Shown: positions 26,879 to 36,489, counted from the stretch's first letter. The stretch: DNA of 64,000 nt from Acidobacteriota bacterium (GCA_020439745.1 JAGQSC010000021.1:1-64000), one strand, 5' to 3'. Made by a program: numbers and translations. Notes: a model not told the origin generated them from the sequence alone.

Positions 26879-27817
26879 ATGCCAGATAACGCGATGCCGC
26901 TGTGGGACGTGGTTTCCTGTCCTGCAACGGGCCAGTCTCTGATTGCTGATGACTGGTCTGCCCAATCCTTTGATGGTGAGCTTACCTATCCCATCATTTG
27001 CGGAACGCCGGTGCTGCAAGTGGATTTACATCGATACCTTCACGACGAGCAGGCATCGGTGGCTCGTGCCATGGCGCGCTGGGGCGAGCGAGCCGACGTG
27101 CGAAGCTGGTTTCAAGCCAATTTTGGAACGTTAGATGCCCCGGTTCCCATGCCCATCGACTCGGAATTGGAAGGCGAAGGCTTTCCTGGAGTTTGGGATG
27201 CATTGCCAAAACCTAATTACTTGGAATTCTATCGAGAAACAACGGACGACATGATCAATGACGTATTTTCCGATCGCCATCAAAAGCTCGCCTTGGACCT
27301 GGGGTGTGGGCAAGGTGGCATGATGCAGAAAATGGCGGCGACTTGTGTTCAAGTGATCGGTTTGGAAAATAACTTCTATCTGGCCAGTCTAGCCAATCAA
27401 CTACTCAAAGCTGAATCCATAGAAACGCGCGTGTTTGACCCCGTCCATGGATGGAAAACGGTGCAGGTCAAAAAGCCGGTCGCAGACAATGCTCAGGTTG
27501 TTTGTGCCAACATGCTGCATTTGCCCTTTCACGAGCCATTATTTGATTGGGTCCATTGCGGACATGCGTTGGATCTGGTGGATGATCCGGAGGATGTGAT
27601 TCACCGTGTCATGCGCATTCTGAAACCCGGGGGGCGGTTATCATTGTCCACGCCTTGGGACGTTGCGGCGCCTCACCATTTCAGCGGCTTACTCGAGTTA
27701 TTGGAAAACAACTTCACCACCTTGATGTCTCGCGATAATGTTCCCTGGGTCCGTTGGAACCATGCGCGACGGTACGTTCTGCACGATGACTGGATGTGGA
27801 TTGGAAAAATGCATTGA
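26879..27817 (+). CDS. SAM-dependent methyltransferase
   Basis: 312 residues. The N-terminal ~50 residues (SCPATGQSLI...YPIICGTPVL) resemble a Trm112-like lead segment. The class I SAM-binding loop is LALDLGCGQGGMMQK at about residues 139-153. A later loop is VVCANMLHLPFHEPLFDWVHCGHALDLVDDP, split around motif IV. The substrate is unknown; small-molecule or lipid targets are plausible given the downstream fatty-acid-type genes. ATG has GAGGTG upstream. Confidence 0.8.
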   Translation: MPDNAMPLWDVVSCPATGQSLIADDWSAQSFDGELTYPIICGTPVLQVDLHRYLHDEQASVARAMARWGERADVRSWFQANFGTLDAPVPMPIDSELEGEGFPGVWDALPKPNYLEFYRETTDDMINDVFSDRHQKLALDLGCGQGGMMQKMAATCVQVIGLENNFYLASLANQLLKAESIETRVFDPVHGWKTVQVKKPVADNAQVVCANMLHLPFHEPLFDWVHCGHALDLVDDPEDVIHRVMRILKPGGRLSLSTPWDVAAPHHFSGLLELLENNFTTLMSRDNVPWVRWNHARRYVLHDDWMWIGKMH

Positions 27818-27839
27818 GCGGCTCCAGACAAGAATGACG

Positions 27840-27848
27840 TGATATAAT
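27840..27848 (+). promoter_or_regulatory. Extended -10 promoter of the FabG-ACP-FabZ-KAS cluster
   Basis: TGATATAAT combines TGn with a perfect TATAAT, 36 nt before the fabG-like ATG. No good -35 at normal spacing is seen. Confidence 0.6.
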
Positions 27849-27884
27849 CCGGCGCTTTTGATGGTGCTTTGTGGGTGAAGATTA

Positions 27885-28613
27885 ATGACAGAACATGTGT
27901 TGGTTACCGGGGGTACGCGCGGAATCGGCGAAGCCATTGTGCGCAAGCTGGCAGGCCTCGGGTATAAGGTCAGTTTTACCTACAAAATGGACGATGCATC
28001 GGCCCGTGAGTTAGAGGAACAGCTGGGGGATTCGGTAAAAGGTTTTGAATTGGATCAAAGTGATTTTGCTTTGATTGAGCCTGAGTTGTCGAAAATCGTC
28101 AGTCACCGGGGCGAGATTCATCACTTAGTCAACAATGCTGGAATTGCCAAGGACGCTCATTTCGTGTTGCAAGCACAATCCTCGTTTGACGAAGTGATGG
28201 ACGTCAATCTAAAGGGTACGGTCATCGTCACACGCCAACTGGTTCGAGATATGATGCATCGACGTCAGGGCCGCATTGTAAACATGATTTCGAGTTCAGC
28301 GATTACCGGGCTACCGGGGCAGACTGCTTATGCAGCTTCCAAGGGAGCCTTACTCAGTTTTTCAAAGGCGCTGGCGTTAGAATTGGCGCGGTATGGCATT
28401 ATGGTCAATGCTGTGGCGCCCGGATTGATCGAAACGGCGATGACGCAAGAGTTACCTCCTGCGCGCATCGACAAGTTCTTGGCAAACATTCCAATGGGAC
28501 GCATGGGTCGTGCTGAAGAAGTGGCTCATGTTGTCGCATTTCTCTTATCACCTGAATGTCAATATATGACTGGCCAGGTCCTTCGCCTAGACGGCGGCAT
28601 GATCATGGCCTAA
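27885..28613 (+). CDS. fabG: 3-oxoacyl-ACP reductase (FabG-like SDR)
   Basis: 242 residues, classical short-chain dehydrogenase. TGGTRGIGEA binds NADPH, NNAGIAK follows, and the catalytic Ser-Tyr-Lys is in SSSAITGLPGQTAYAASKG. The C-terminus GQVLRLDGGMIMA is FabG-like. It reduces beta-ketoacyl-ACP. It is followed by an acyl carrier protein, dehydratase and ketosynthase in tight order, so it serves a dedicated chain-building set. Confidence 0.88.
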   Translation: MTEHVLVTGGTRGIGEAIVRKLAGLGYKVSFTYKMDDASARELEEQLGDSVKGFELDQSDFALIEPELSKIVSHRGEIHHLVNNAGIAKDAHFVLQAQSSFDEVMDVNLKGTVIVTRQLVRDMMHRRQGRIVNMISSSAITGLPGQTAYAASKGALLSFSKALALELARYGIMVNAVAPGLIETAMTQELPPARIDKFLANIPMGRMGRAEEVAHVVAFLLSPECQYMTGQVLRLDGGMIMA

Positions 28614-28626
28614 CTCGGAGGAAACG

Positions 28627-28881
28627 TTGCAACAGTTAGAACAAGAAATCAAAGAGCTGATTATTGAGCGACTCAACCTGGAAGGCATGAGCGCTGATGA
28701 GATCGAGAGTGATGCACCTTTGTTCGGGGAAGGACTGGGATTGGATTCAATCGATTCACTTGAACTGGTTCTGGGTATCGAAAAGAAATATGGCGTGAAG
28801 ATCCAGGACGAGGAGTTGGGTCGGCAGGTTCTGTCGTCGGTAGCGAGTCTGGCAGAGTTCATCGCTAAGAAAAGGGGATAG
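28627..28881 (+). CDS. Acyl carrier protein
   Basis: 84 residues, four-helix ACP. The phosphopantetheine serine is in GLDSIDSLEL. The start is TTG at 28627 with GGAGG 5 nt upstream; no ATG is available. It differs from housekeeping AcpP (usually 77-80 residues with GADSLD), so it is probably a specialised carrier for the adjacent enzymes. Confidence 0.88.
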   Translation: MQQLEQEIKELIIERLNLEGMSADEIESDAPLFGEGLGLDSIDSLELVLGIEKKYGVKIQDEELGRQVLSSVASLAEFIAKKRG

Positions 28882-28884
28882 GGC

Positions 28885-29328
28885 TTGGAACTCCAGAAAT
28901 ACCTGGACCATTTCAAACACCGTTATCCCTTTCTGTTCATTGATCGGCTGATTGAGGTGGTTCCCGGTCAGTCGTGTCGTGCACTTAAAAATGTGTCGAT
29001 GAATGAAAAGGTGTTTGTGGGGCATTTCCCAGATCGACCCTTGATGCCGGGTGTGCTGTTCATTGAAATGATGGCTCAAGCATCAATCATGATCTTCGCT
29101 TCGGAGCACAATTACCTGGATGCGCAGCACGGTGTTCTAGCACATGTGGACAAGGTGAAATTCCTCAAGACCGCCTCACCTGGCGATCAGTTGATCATCG
29201 ATGTGTCATTGGATGGCAAATTCGGAAAACTGGCCAAATTCAAAGGGACTGTGAGCTGTGATGGTGCCGTGATGGCAAAGGGTAGCTTCACGGTTTCTCT
29301 ACCGCGCAATCCCGCTGGGCGTTCATGA
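28885..29328 (+). CDS. fabZ: FabZ-like 3-hydroxyacyl-ACP dehydratase
   Basis: 147 residues, hotdog fold. HRYPFLFIDR matches the FabZ N-terminal motif, VGHFPDRPLMPGVLFIEMMAQ (split here: catalytic histidine in GHFP, glutamate in FIEMMAQ) the active site. The start is TTG 28885, 3 nt after the carrier-protein stop. It would dehydrate hydroxyacyl chains on the neighbouring carrier. Confidence 0.85.
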   Translation: MELQKYLDHFKHRYPFLFIDRLIEVVPGQSCRALKNVSMNEKVFVGHFPDRPLMPGVLFIEMMAQASIMIFASEHNYLDAQHGVLAHVDKVKFLKTASPGDQLIIDVSLDGKFGKLAKFKGTVSCDGAVMAKGSFTVSLPRNPAGRS

Positions 29329-29333
29329 TTCTC

Positions 29334-29342
29334 TGCTAGAAT
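29334..29342 (+). promoter_or_regulatory. Possible internal extended -10 before the ketosynthase
   Basis: TGCTAGAAT lies 16 nt before the ketosynthase GTG start, between the dehydratase and ketosynthase genes. It resembles the extended -10 elements at 13902 and 43220, but could be chance. Confidence 0.35.
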
Positions 29343-29358
29343 TGCCGCAGGAGGATAC

Positions 29359-30552
29359 GTGACTTCAGTGGCAATTACAGGATTGGGCTGTGTCTCTGCC
29401 CTCGGCGAGAATTTGGCCGTTGGTTGGCCAAAAGCGATGGCGGGAGCTGAGACGATTGCGACAATTGGTTATTTTGATGCCTCAGTTGAGCGCAGCGACA
29501 TAGCCGCTCAGGCACCAATCCATCAATTGCACTGGCCCTACGGCGATGAACCTCATTCTCGAACCGACTTAATGAGTCTCGTCGCTGCTGAAGAAGCCGT
29601 GTCGCAGAGCGGCTTACATGACCGCATTGCAGCGGCGGGCGTCTTCATGGGCGCAGGTACAGGGGGGCTGCACGTGACAGAACGCCTGTTCGAACGCGAC
29701 AGAACCCAAGTTGGGCGTCTCAATGGGCACGATTATCTGATTCATAACGGCGACGTGTCGGCTCAGTGGATCGCGCATCATTTCAGGCTTCGGGGCCCTG
29801 CGCGCTCGGTCATGACGGCATGCTCCTCTTCCGTTTTGGCCATCGGCGAAGCGATCGATCAGATCCGACTGGGTGAGCTTGAGATTGCGATCGCTGGGGG
29901 TGCTGACTCGATTACTCGATTGACACATTCCGGCTTCAATAGTTTGCAGGCTGTGGATGCCAAACCGTGTCGGCCCTTTGAAGTGAATCGAGCGGGTATG
30001 AACCTAGGTGAATGTGCCGCATTTATGATCCTGGAATCGGCCGAACATGCGCAGGAACGAGGCGCTCGAATTCTGGCTTGGATCCGTGGGTATGGACTGT
30101 CCTGCGATGCCCATCATATGACGGCGCCTCCCGACGATGGTAATGGTGCGGTTCGAGCCATCCGGGCGGCCCTGAAGGACGCTTGCATTGCGCCCGGTCG
30201 TGTCCAATTGGTGAATGCTCATGCCACGGCGACGCCTCTCAATGACATCGCAGAAACCCGGGCACTAAATACCGTCTTCGAGACACGCCAAGCGCCGCTT
30301 TGGGTGACCGGTACGAAATGCATGACGGGGCATTGCCTGGGCGCCGCTGGCGCCATTGAAGCCGTTTTGACGGTCATGTCGTTGCATGATCAATGTGTTC
30401 CGCCCACGCTCCGGTGCCATCAAAGTGAGCTGCAAGAGCCACTCAGGTTAGTCACGCAACCGCATTTTCACGCGAAGCTGGAATACGCGATCAGTAACTC
30501 ATTCGCCTTTGGAGGGAACAATGGGGTCCTTGTTTTTGAACGCGGGGACTAG
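29359..30552 (+). CDS. Beta-ketoacyl-ACP synthase (KAS II-like)
   Basis: 397 residues, slightly shorter than FabF. The catalytic cysteine is in TACSSSVLAIG. The two histidines are in NAHATATPLND (FabF has HGT) and TGHCLGAAGAIEA, and the lysine in GTKCMTGH. All catalytic residues are present, so it is an active condensing enzyme, not a chain-length factor. GTG 29359 has AGGAGG upstream. Together with FabG, carrier and dehydratase it could iterate chain extension but needs an outside starter and malonyl transferase. Confidence 0.86.
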   Translation: MTSVAITGLGCVSALGENLAVGWPKAMAGAETIATIGYFDASVERSDIAAQAPIHQLHWPYGDEPHSRTDLMSLVAAEEAVSQSGLHDRIAAAGVFMGAGTGGLHVTERLFERDRTQVGRLNGHDYLIHNGDVSAQWIAHHFRLRGPARSVMTACSSSVLAIGEAIDQIRLGELEIAIAGGADSITRLTHSGFNSLQAVDAKPCRPFEVNRAGMNLGECAAFMILESAEHAQERGARILAWIRGYGLSCDAHHMTAPPDDGNGAVRAIRAALKDACIAPGRVQLVNAHATATPLNDIAETRALNTVFETRQAPLWVTGTKCMTGHCLGAAGAIEAVLTVMSLHDQCVPPTLRCHQSELQEPLRLVTQPHFHAKLEYAISNSFAFGGNNGVLVFERGD

Positions 30553-31150
30553 TCTGCTGGCTCTTTCGTTGCTACTGGGATGTCAGAATCCCAATGCCCA
30601 GCTGACTGACGATTTGAAGCGCTGCTTCAACACCTACACTCAAGCCATTGAGAAACTGGATGGCGCGTTGCTCGCCAGTAGTGTCTATTTCCCCGATATG
30701 GAACCTGCGGCCTATCGCAACCACGTCAAAGAGCTGCTAGTGGACTACTTGTTGGCGCTGCAAAATGGAAAATTTGGGTTCGATCAGCAAGGTGTTCTGT
30801 TGATACGATTTCTGGGCGTAGGGCATCATCGATATGGTGTGGTTTCCGTGACGCCGAATGGGACCGACCAGGCGACCATGAGAATAGGCATCCATTTCGC
30901 CTACGATGCCAATATTCGGTTTTCGGATCTCGAGCCTGGATCGTTGGTGTATGTGCCCAAAAAACCGTGGCCCGAGTATTACACCATCGAGATAGGCGGT
31001 GAAAACGAGGTACCTAGGGAGCAGTTGAGCTATCTGGAAATTGATGTCGACTTTCAGCGGATGGCTCAAGAATGGCGCGTGATCCAATGTCGCGTGGTCC
31101 CCGAGACCATTGTTTACGAAGTATCTTTTGAGGCCCATGGATCCCCCTAA
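30521..31150 (+). CDS. Hypothetical lipoprotein of the FAS-like cluster
   Basis: About 209 residues. The signal ends in a lipobox LLLGC (about residues 17-21). The mature part is a compact alpha/beta domain without recognised motif. ATG 30521 has GGAGGG 4 nt upstream and lies within the ketosynthase 3' end (32-nt overlap), so the two are coupled. Its presence suggests the cluster's lipid product is delivered to or sensed at the envelope; this is inference. Confidence 0.68.
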   Translation: MGSLFLNAGTSLLALSLLLGCQNPNAQLTDDLKRCFNTYTQAIEKLDGALLASSVYFPDMEPAAYRNHVKELLVDYLLALQNGKFGFDQQGVLLIRFLGVGHHRYGVVSVTPNGTDQATMRIGIHFAYDANIRFSDLEPGSLVYVPKKPWPEYYTIEIGGENEVPREQLSYLEIDVDFQRMAQEWRVIQCRVVPETIVYEVSFEAHGSP

Positions 31151-31203
31151 AACTCCAATCTGCCCAAGAAACAAGAAAGACAACCTACGGCAAGGATTCA
31201 GCG

Positions 31204-32565
31204 ATGCGCGACATTGAATACGACAAGCCATGGATGCATTTAGAAGAACTGATTGAGGCATCCGATTTTGATTCGATTCGAGCCTTTCTCGATGAGCTTC
31301 CTGATGACCAGACCGCATTAGCGCTGTCTCGGCTCGATGAAGATCTGCAAGCTGTTCTGTTCTCGCAGATTCAACCGGATCACGCTGCTGTTCTGTTGAG
31401 GCATTTGCCCGAAGTGCAAGCCTATGAGTTGATGGAAGAGTTATCCACCGAAGCTGCAGCTGCCATTGTGGAAGCACTCCCTAGCGACGAGCAGGCCGAT
31501 TATGTGGGTGAGCTGGAACCCGAGCAGGCTGAGGAGATTCTCCAGCGGTTGGACGTGCAAACTGCACAGTCACTTCGGGCATTGGCGGAATATGAGGATG
31601 ACGAGGCTGGCGGACTTATGGTTCGCGAGTATGTTGCTTTTCCAGATAGTTACACGGTGAAAGACGCGGTCTCCGATCTGCAATCAAACGTGGACAAGTA
31701 CCGTGATTATGAAGTGCAGTACGCCTACGTGGTAACTGAAGAAGGCGTTTTGGCAGGTGTGCTTAAGCTGCGCGATTTGTTGCTCGCCAAACCGGTCCAT
31801 CGAATCACCAAATACATGGTGGAAGGGCCACAGACGGTCAGCGATCACGCCACACTTTATGAATTGAGAGATTTTTTTGACCGCACGGCGTTTTTTGGCG
31901 TGCCAGTTACCGACCACACGAACGTATTGCTGGGCATTGTGCGGCGAAGCTCTGTTGAAGAGGCTTTGGCTGATCAAAACGCAGATGACTATCGCAAAGC
32001 TCAAGGCATTATCCAAGAGGAACTGCGAACCATGCCGGTGATCACGCGTTCAAGGCGGCGTCTCGCCTGGCTGAGCGTGAACATCTTATTGAATGTTGTT
32101 GCAGCCAGTGTGATTGCCATGTACCAGGATACGTTGGCTCAAGTGATCGCCCTCACCGTGTTCTTACCGATTATTTCCGACATGAGTGGTTGCAGCGGTA
32201 ACCAGGCTGTGGCTGTCAGTATGCGCGAATTAGCATTGGGCGTGGTTCGCCCTTCAGAAGTCGCACGAGTTTGGTTCAAGGAGATCGCAGTAGGAGTGCT
32301 CAATGGGGCTGCCCTGGGCCTGATGATTGCGCTTGTGGCCTATGGATGGAAGGGCAATCCCTACCTCGGTCTGGTGGTGGGCTTAGCCATGGCGATTAAC
32401 ACCATGATCGCTGTGTCCTTAGGAGGTACGTTACCCCTGATCATGAGGCGATTGAATATGGATCCAGCGCTCGCGTCCGGTCCCATCCTGACTACCGTCA
32501 CCGACATGTTTGGCTTCTTCTTGGTCTTGAGCATGGCCGCCATGATGTTGCCGGTATTGGTGTAG
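31204..32565 (+). CDS. mgtE: Magnesium transporter MgtE
   Basis: 453 residues. The N-terminal MgtE_N superhelix (LLRHLPEVQAYELMEELS) has repeated leucine-rich helices. Two CBS domains follow (about 125-255), then five membrane helices (from about 285). The conserved pore region reads LPIISDMSGCSGNQAVAV. It imports magnesium across the inner membrane, gated by cytosolic Mg2+. AAGGA precedes the ATG. The next gene starts 2 nt after its stop. Confidence 0.94.
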   Translation: MRDIEYDKPWMHLEELIEASDFDSIRAFLDELPDDQTALALSRLDEDLQAVLFSQIQPDHAAVLLRHLPEVQAYELMEELSTEAAAAIVEALPSDEQADYVGELEPEQAEEILQRLDVQTAQSLRALAEYEDDEAGGLMVREYVAFPDSYTVKDAVSDLQSNVDKYRDYEVQYAYVVTEEGVLAGVLKLRDLLLAKPVHRITKYMVEGPQTVSDHATLYELRDFFDRTAFFGVPVTDHTNVLLGIVRRSSVEEALADQNADDYRKAQGIIQEELRTMPVITRSRRRLAWLSVNILLNVVAASVIAMYQDTLAQVIALTVFLPIISDMSGCSGNQAVAVSMRELALGVVRPSEVARVWFKEIAVGVLNGAALGLMIALVAYGWKGNPYLGLVVGLAMAINTMIAVSLGGTLPLIMRRLNMDPALASGPILTTVTDMFGFFLVLSMAAMMLPVLV

Positions 32566-32567
32566 GC

Positions 32568-34628
32568 ATGCATCGACTCAAACGCGACACATGGGTGGTT
32601 CTTTGCATCCTGGCTGTCTTTGCCTTGGGGGTATGGGCCTATTGGCCTGGTCTCACAGCGCCGTTCCAGTTCGACAGCGAAGCCCTCGTCTTGCGCAACC
32701 CCGAAATACAGGATCTCAGCCGCCCCGGCGATATCTGGCGCTTGAATGCGAAACGTTTTTTGAGTCAGCTCACATTGGCCCTAGATTTTTCTGTTCATGG
32801 CTCGGATGTAGTGGGCTTTCATGCAACCAACCTTTTGATCCATGCGTTGACATCGGTTTTGTTGGGTTTCTTTGTGTGGTACCTGTGCAAGAAGAGGCAG
32901 ATTCCCAACAGCCAGTGGGTTGGCGTCATTGCTGGAGCTCTATTTTGGATTCACCCTGTTCAAACTCAGGCAGTCACCTACATCTGGCAACGCAGCGTGG
33001 GTCTGGCAACCTTGTTCTTTGTGGCGGCCCTCTTTTGTCATGCGTGTTTTCGTTTTTCAGGGCGGCGACTATGTCTGATTGGGGCGTGGTCGTGTGCGTT
33101 TTTGGCCATGTTTTGCAAGGAGATTTCGTTTACGTTGCCCTTTGTGTTGTTGGCCATGGACGTCTTGTTGTTCGACCAGTCTTGGCGTACAGCATGGCGT
33201 TATTGGATTGCCTATGGGTGCCTGGTCCCCATCATCCCTGTTCTTTTTCTCATGGATTGGGATGCCCACCTGGTGAGTTTACACATGGAACAGGGGGTTT
33301 CCCTCTATACGCCATTGACTTATTGGCTGACGCAACTGAGTCAATTGCCGTCATGGCTAAGGCTAGGCGCGTTCCCGACAGGTCAACATCTTGACTATGA
33401 CGTAACGCCCATTGCAGGTTTACTAGATCCTGCTTGGTTTTTGGGCGGTGTGATAGCTGTTGCTTGGATGGGATTGATCGCATGGTTTTGGCGTCGCCAA
33501 CCACTGATTTCATTTCTTGGATTGCTTGTTTGTGGTGGGTTGGCCGTGGAGATGGGCACGTACCTTCTTCCCGATCTCTTTTTTGAACATCGCCTATATT
33601 TGCCCATGGCAGGCGCAACGGCATTGGTGGCCTTGCTTGCCTCTAAAACACCGCAAAAGTGGATGCCTGTGTTTGCCGTGATCGTGTGTGCCTTTGCTTG
33701 GTTGACCCATCAGCGCAATTTGGTTTGGCAATCTCGGGTAGACCTGTGGGCTGAGTCGTTTCGCTTTGCACCGCAAAAACCGCGTGTCATGGCCAATTAT
33801 GCGACGGCTCTGTTCGAGTCAGGCGATTCAAAACGTGCTGAAGAATTACTCCGCTCTGCCTGTGCCTTGGAACCCGCTCATCCAGACTACGCCAGTAAAC
33901 TGGGCTTGGTGTTGTTGGGCTTGGGTGAGAACTTCGAAGCCCTGTATTGGTTTGATAAGAGCCTGGCCTTGGACGGCAATCAAGCGCATGTGTTCAATCA
34001 TCGGGCCGGGCTGTTTATTCAAATGAAACAGTGGTCTCGGGCCTTGGCAGACGTGAAACGAGCCATCGACCTGAATCCGAATCTGCCATCTGCATGGCAA
34101 AATCAAGGGGTCGTACAGTCCATGCTTCAGATGACAGACGCGGCCATCGCGTCTTTTCAAGTCGCGATAAAGCTAGATCCGAAAGCCCACGAGCCTCATA
34201 CGAACCTGGGGGCCGTTTATTACCGCCAAGGTAAACGCGACCTGGCCAAGCGACACTTTGAGGCGTCGATTGCAATAGAACCTGAGCAAGCCAAGATCTT
34301 GGAGACTTTGGCAGTCATGTATAGCGATGAGCAAAAACCCGAACTTGCGCTGGACCATCTCAATCGCGCCATTGCGTTGGAACCAAAACGAGCTTCTGCT
34401 TATCTGAATCGCGGCATCGTGTTGACGAAAGTAAAACGGTTCAAGGATGCGATCCTTGATCTGGATCACTACCTTTCGTTGCATGCCAGCGGAGCCGGCT
34501 TTTTACATCGTGGTTTGGCATATTACTATCTGGGTGATCTCGGCAGCGCCACACGGGATTTGTCATACGCCATCCAGGATGGCCAGCGGGTGCCGCAAGA
34601 GGTTCGAAATGCGTTGCATTTGCCTTAA
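32568..34628 (+). CDS. Membrane GT-C-like/TPR protein (TMTC-like)
   Basis: 686 residues. The N-terminal ~390 residues hold about ten membrane helices. A periplasmic first loop with FQFDSEALVLRNP and later GFHATNLLIHAL matches the pattern of TMTC-type or PMT-like GT-C proteins. The C-terminal ~280 residues are about eight TPR units (VMANYATALFESGDSKRAEE; AHVFNHRAGLFIQMKQW). Such proteins are thought to transfer sugars, or organise protein complexes, at the membrane. No donor or acceptor can be named. Confidence 0.78.
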   Translation: MHRLKRDTWVVLCILAVFALGVWAYWPGLTAPFQFDSEALVLRNPEIQDLSRPGDIWRLNAKRFLSQLTLALDFSVHGSDVVGFHATNLLIHALTSVLLGFFVWYLCKKRQIPNSQWVGVIAGALFWIHPVQTQAVTYIWQRSVGLATLFFVAALFCHACFRFSGRRLCLIGAWSCAFLAMFCKEISFTLPFVLLAMDVLLFDQSWRTAWRYWIAYGCLVPIIPVLFLMDWDAHLVSLHMEQGVSLYTPLTYWLTQLSQLPSWLRLGAFPTGQHLDYDVTPIAGLLDPAWFLGGVIAVAWMGLIAWFWRRQPLISFLGLLVCGGLAVEMGTYLLPDLFFEHRLYLPMAGATALVALLASKTPQKWMPVFAVIVCAFAWLTHQRNLVWQSRVDLWAESFRFAPQKPRVMANYATALFESGDSKRAEELLRSACALEPAHPDYASKLGLVLLGLGENFEALYWFDKSLALDGNQAHVFNHRAGLFIQMKQWSRALADVKRAIDLNPNLPSAWQNQGVVQSMLQMTDAAIASFQVAIKLDPKAHEPHTNLGAVYYRQGKRDLAKRHFEASIAIEPEQAKILETLAVMYSDEQKPELALDHLNRAIALEPKRASAYLNRGIVLTKVKRFKDAILDLDHYLSLHASGAGFLHRGLAYYYLGDLGSATRDLSYAIQDGQRVPQEVRNALHLP

Positions 34629-34645
34629 ACAACCACTCGATTTTC

Positions 34646-34654
34646 TGCTAGGGT
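34646..34654 (+). promoter_or_regulatory. Possible extended -10 before the GFA-dtd-HDAC-pcm operon
   Basis: TGCTAGGGT lies 31 nt before the GFA start codon and resembles other extended -10 elements here, though the hexamer is weaker. Confidence 0.3.
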
Positions 34655-34685
34655 GGACCGCAACGATCTGCTCGCGGAGGTACGG

Positions 34686-35096
34686 ATGACGATCAAAGCT
34701 CAGTGTTTATGTAAGTCTGTAACGCTCGAGTTGAAGGACCCACCCACCAGGGTAGGCGTTTGCCATTGCAACATGTGTCGCAACTGGGGTGGCGGGCCCA
34801 TGATGACGATTGAGGCTGGATCGTCGGTGTCCATTAGTGGCGATCCGGTCAAGGTGTTCGATTCGTCGGATTGGGCAGAACGCGGCTTTTGCGGGTCCTG
34901 TGGCAGTCACCTTTTCTATCGCTTCAAGGCGACGGGTGACACCTATCTACCTGTTGGCTTGTTTGCAGTGGATCAGGTTCTTTTCGACCACGAGATCTTT
35001 ATCGATGAGAAACCCCAATGGTATGACTTTGCCAATGACACCAAGAAGATGACGGGTGCGCAGGTGATTGCCATGTTTACTGGTTCCGATCTTTGA
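34686..35096 (+). CDS. GFA (glutathione-dependent formaldehyde-activating)-like protein
   Basis: 136 residues, CENP-V/GFA fold. Zinc cysteines occur as CLC near the start, CHCNMCR, and CGSCGSH. ATG 34686 has GGAGG 5 nt upstream. Most GFA-fold proteins have unproven substrates, so a formaldehyde role should not be assumed. It is first in a tight operon; its stop overlaps the dtd start. Confidence 0.85.
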   Translation: MTIKAQCLCKSVTLELKDPPTRVGVCHCNMCRNWGGGPMMTIEAGSSVSISGDPVKVFDSSDWAERGFCGSCGSHLFYRFKATGDTYLPVGLFAVDQVLFDHEIFIDEKPQWYDFANDTKKMTGAQVIAMFTGSDL

Positions 35097-35551
35097 GAGC
35101 GGTTGTTCAGCGTGTCATTGAAGCTAAAGTGACCGTGGATGGTTCCGTGGTAGGGTCCATAGATAAGGGATTACTGATATTGCTGGGTGTGGCTGACGAC
35201 GATGATCCACAAACCGTAAACCTTATGGCGGAAAAATTGGTGCACTTGCGCATTTTTCCCGATGACGACGGGCGGTTCAATCACAGTTTGCTTGAAATAG
35301 GTGGGTCTGCTTTAGTGGTGTCACAGTTCACGCTGTTTGCTGATACCCGAAAGGGAAGACGTCCCTCCTTTTCAGGCGCGGGTCATCCCGATCATGCCGC
35401 ACCGCTTGTGGATGCCATGGTGCTGGCTCTAAAGGATCTACAGGTAGTGCACGTCGCATCAGGTCGCTTTGGTGCGGCCATGCAGGTGTCGTTGACAAAT
35501 GACGGACCAGTGACATTGGTGCTAGACACCAGTGAATGGCTGAGGAGATAG
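35093..35551 (+). CDS. dtd: D-aminoacyl-tRNA deacylase
   Basis: 152 residues. [16 protein letters not shown] at the N-terminus, [18 protein letters not shown] with the catalytic threonine region, and NDGPVT with the Gly-cisPro motif. It removes D-amino acids from tRNA. The start is TTG 35093, overlapping the upstream stop as TTGA, so it is read by coupling. Confidence 0.95.
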   Translation: MRAVVQRVIEAKVTVDGSVVGSIDKGLLILLGVADDDDPQTVNLMAEKLVHLRIFPDDDGRFNHSLLEIGGSALVVSQFTLFADTRKGRRPSFSGAGHPDHAAPLVDAMVLALKDLQVVHVASGRFGAAMQVSLTNDGPVTLVLDTSEWLRR

Positions 35552-35553
35552 AC

Positions 35554-36489
35554 ATGACATTGATCGTGCACCATCCAGAATGCCTGGAACATGATACGGG
35601 CCCAGGCCATCCGGAAAATGCGAATCGTATCAAGGCCATTTATCAACAACTCAAGGCCTCAGGTGTCGCCGATGATTGCGAATGGACTGAAGCTGAGGAG
35701 GTGGACGATGCGACCTTGTTGGAGGTGCACTCGGAGGTGTATGTCGATCGCGTGGCAGATCGAATCGAAAGCGGAGCCGTAATCCTGGATGCCGGAGATA
35801 CGTCGGTCTGCCCCAACTCACATACGGCTGCGAGGCTTGCTGCCGGTGCCGCCAGAACAGCCTTAGATGCCATTGCCCGAGGAGATCACAATCACGCGTT
35901 TTTGTTGGTACGCCCACCGGGCCATCATGCCGAGAAGGCCCGGGCCATGGGTTTTTGTATATTCAACAACGTGGCCGTTGCCGCGCGCTATGCTCAAAAG
36001 TCAGGGTTGGCGGAACGAGTATTAATCGTGGATTGGGATGTCCACCACGGCAACGGAACGCAACATATTTTTGAAGAGGACCCCTCCGTCTTCTATTACA
36101 GCATTCACCAGTTCCCCTACTATCCTGGCACAGGGGCATCTACCGATCGCGGGAAGGGGGAAGGACTGGGCGCAACGCTGAATCGGCCCGTGCCACCTGG
36201 AACCCCGGCAAGTCAGTTCATGGGCTTTGTGGAAAAAGATCTTAAGCATATTGAGACCGATTTTAAGCCTGATCTCGTGCTGGTATCTGCGGGATTTGAC
36301 GCCCATCGGGCTGATCCTTTGGGTGGACAAATGCTCGATGAAGAGGATTTCAAAACCTTGACCGCCATGACCCTGGATATTGCTCGTCGTTGTTCCAAAT
36401 CACGTTACCTGTCGGTATTGGAAGGCGGATACGAACTGGATGCTTTAGGGCGTTCCGTTCAGGCGCATATTCAGGAATTGTTGTCTTGA
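35554..36489 (+). CDS. Histone deacetylase-family deacetylase (class II-like/AcuC-like)
   Basis: 311 residues. VRPPGHHAE holds the active-site histidines. [11 protein letters not shown] and [14 protein letters not shown] hold the zinc aspartates and histidine. GGYELDAL closes the active site. Bacterial relatives deacetylate acetyl-lysine in proteins (AcuC), acetylpolyamines or other acetylamines; the substrate is unknown. ATG 35554 follows the dtd stop by 2 nt. Confidence 0.9.
   Translation: MTLIVHHPECLEHDTGPGHPENANRIKAIYQQLKASGVADDCEWTEAEEVDDATLLEVHSEVYVDRVADRIESGAVILDAGDTSVCPNSHTAARLAAGAARTALDAIARGDHNHAFLLVRPPGHHAEKARAMGFCIFNNVAVAARYAQKSGLAERVLIVDWDVHHGNGTQHIFEEDPSVFYYSIHQFPYYPGTGASTDRGKGEGLGATLNRPVPPGTPASQFMGFVEKDLKHIETDFKPDLVLVSAGFDAHRADPLGGQMLDEEDFKTLTAMTLDIARRCSKSRYLSVLEGGYELDALGRSVQAHIQELLS

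Noticed and set aside
26879-31150. Aryl polyene biosynthesis cluster
   Set aside because: Core elongation enzymes fit, but the AMP ligase, ammonia lyase, acyl/glycosyltransferase and MMPL exporter genes are missing.
32591-33394. 267-codon frame overlapping the TPR membrane protein
   Set aside because: Same strand, wrong frame; composition is a frame shadow and it ends inside the supported gene.
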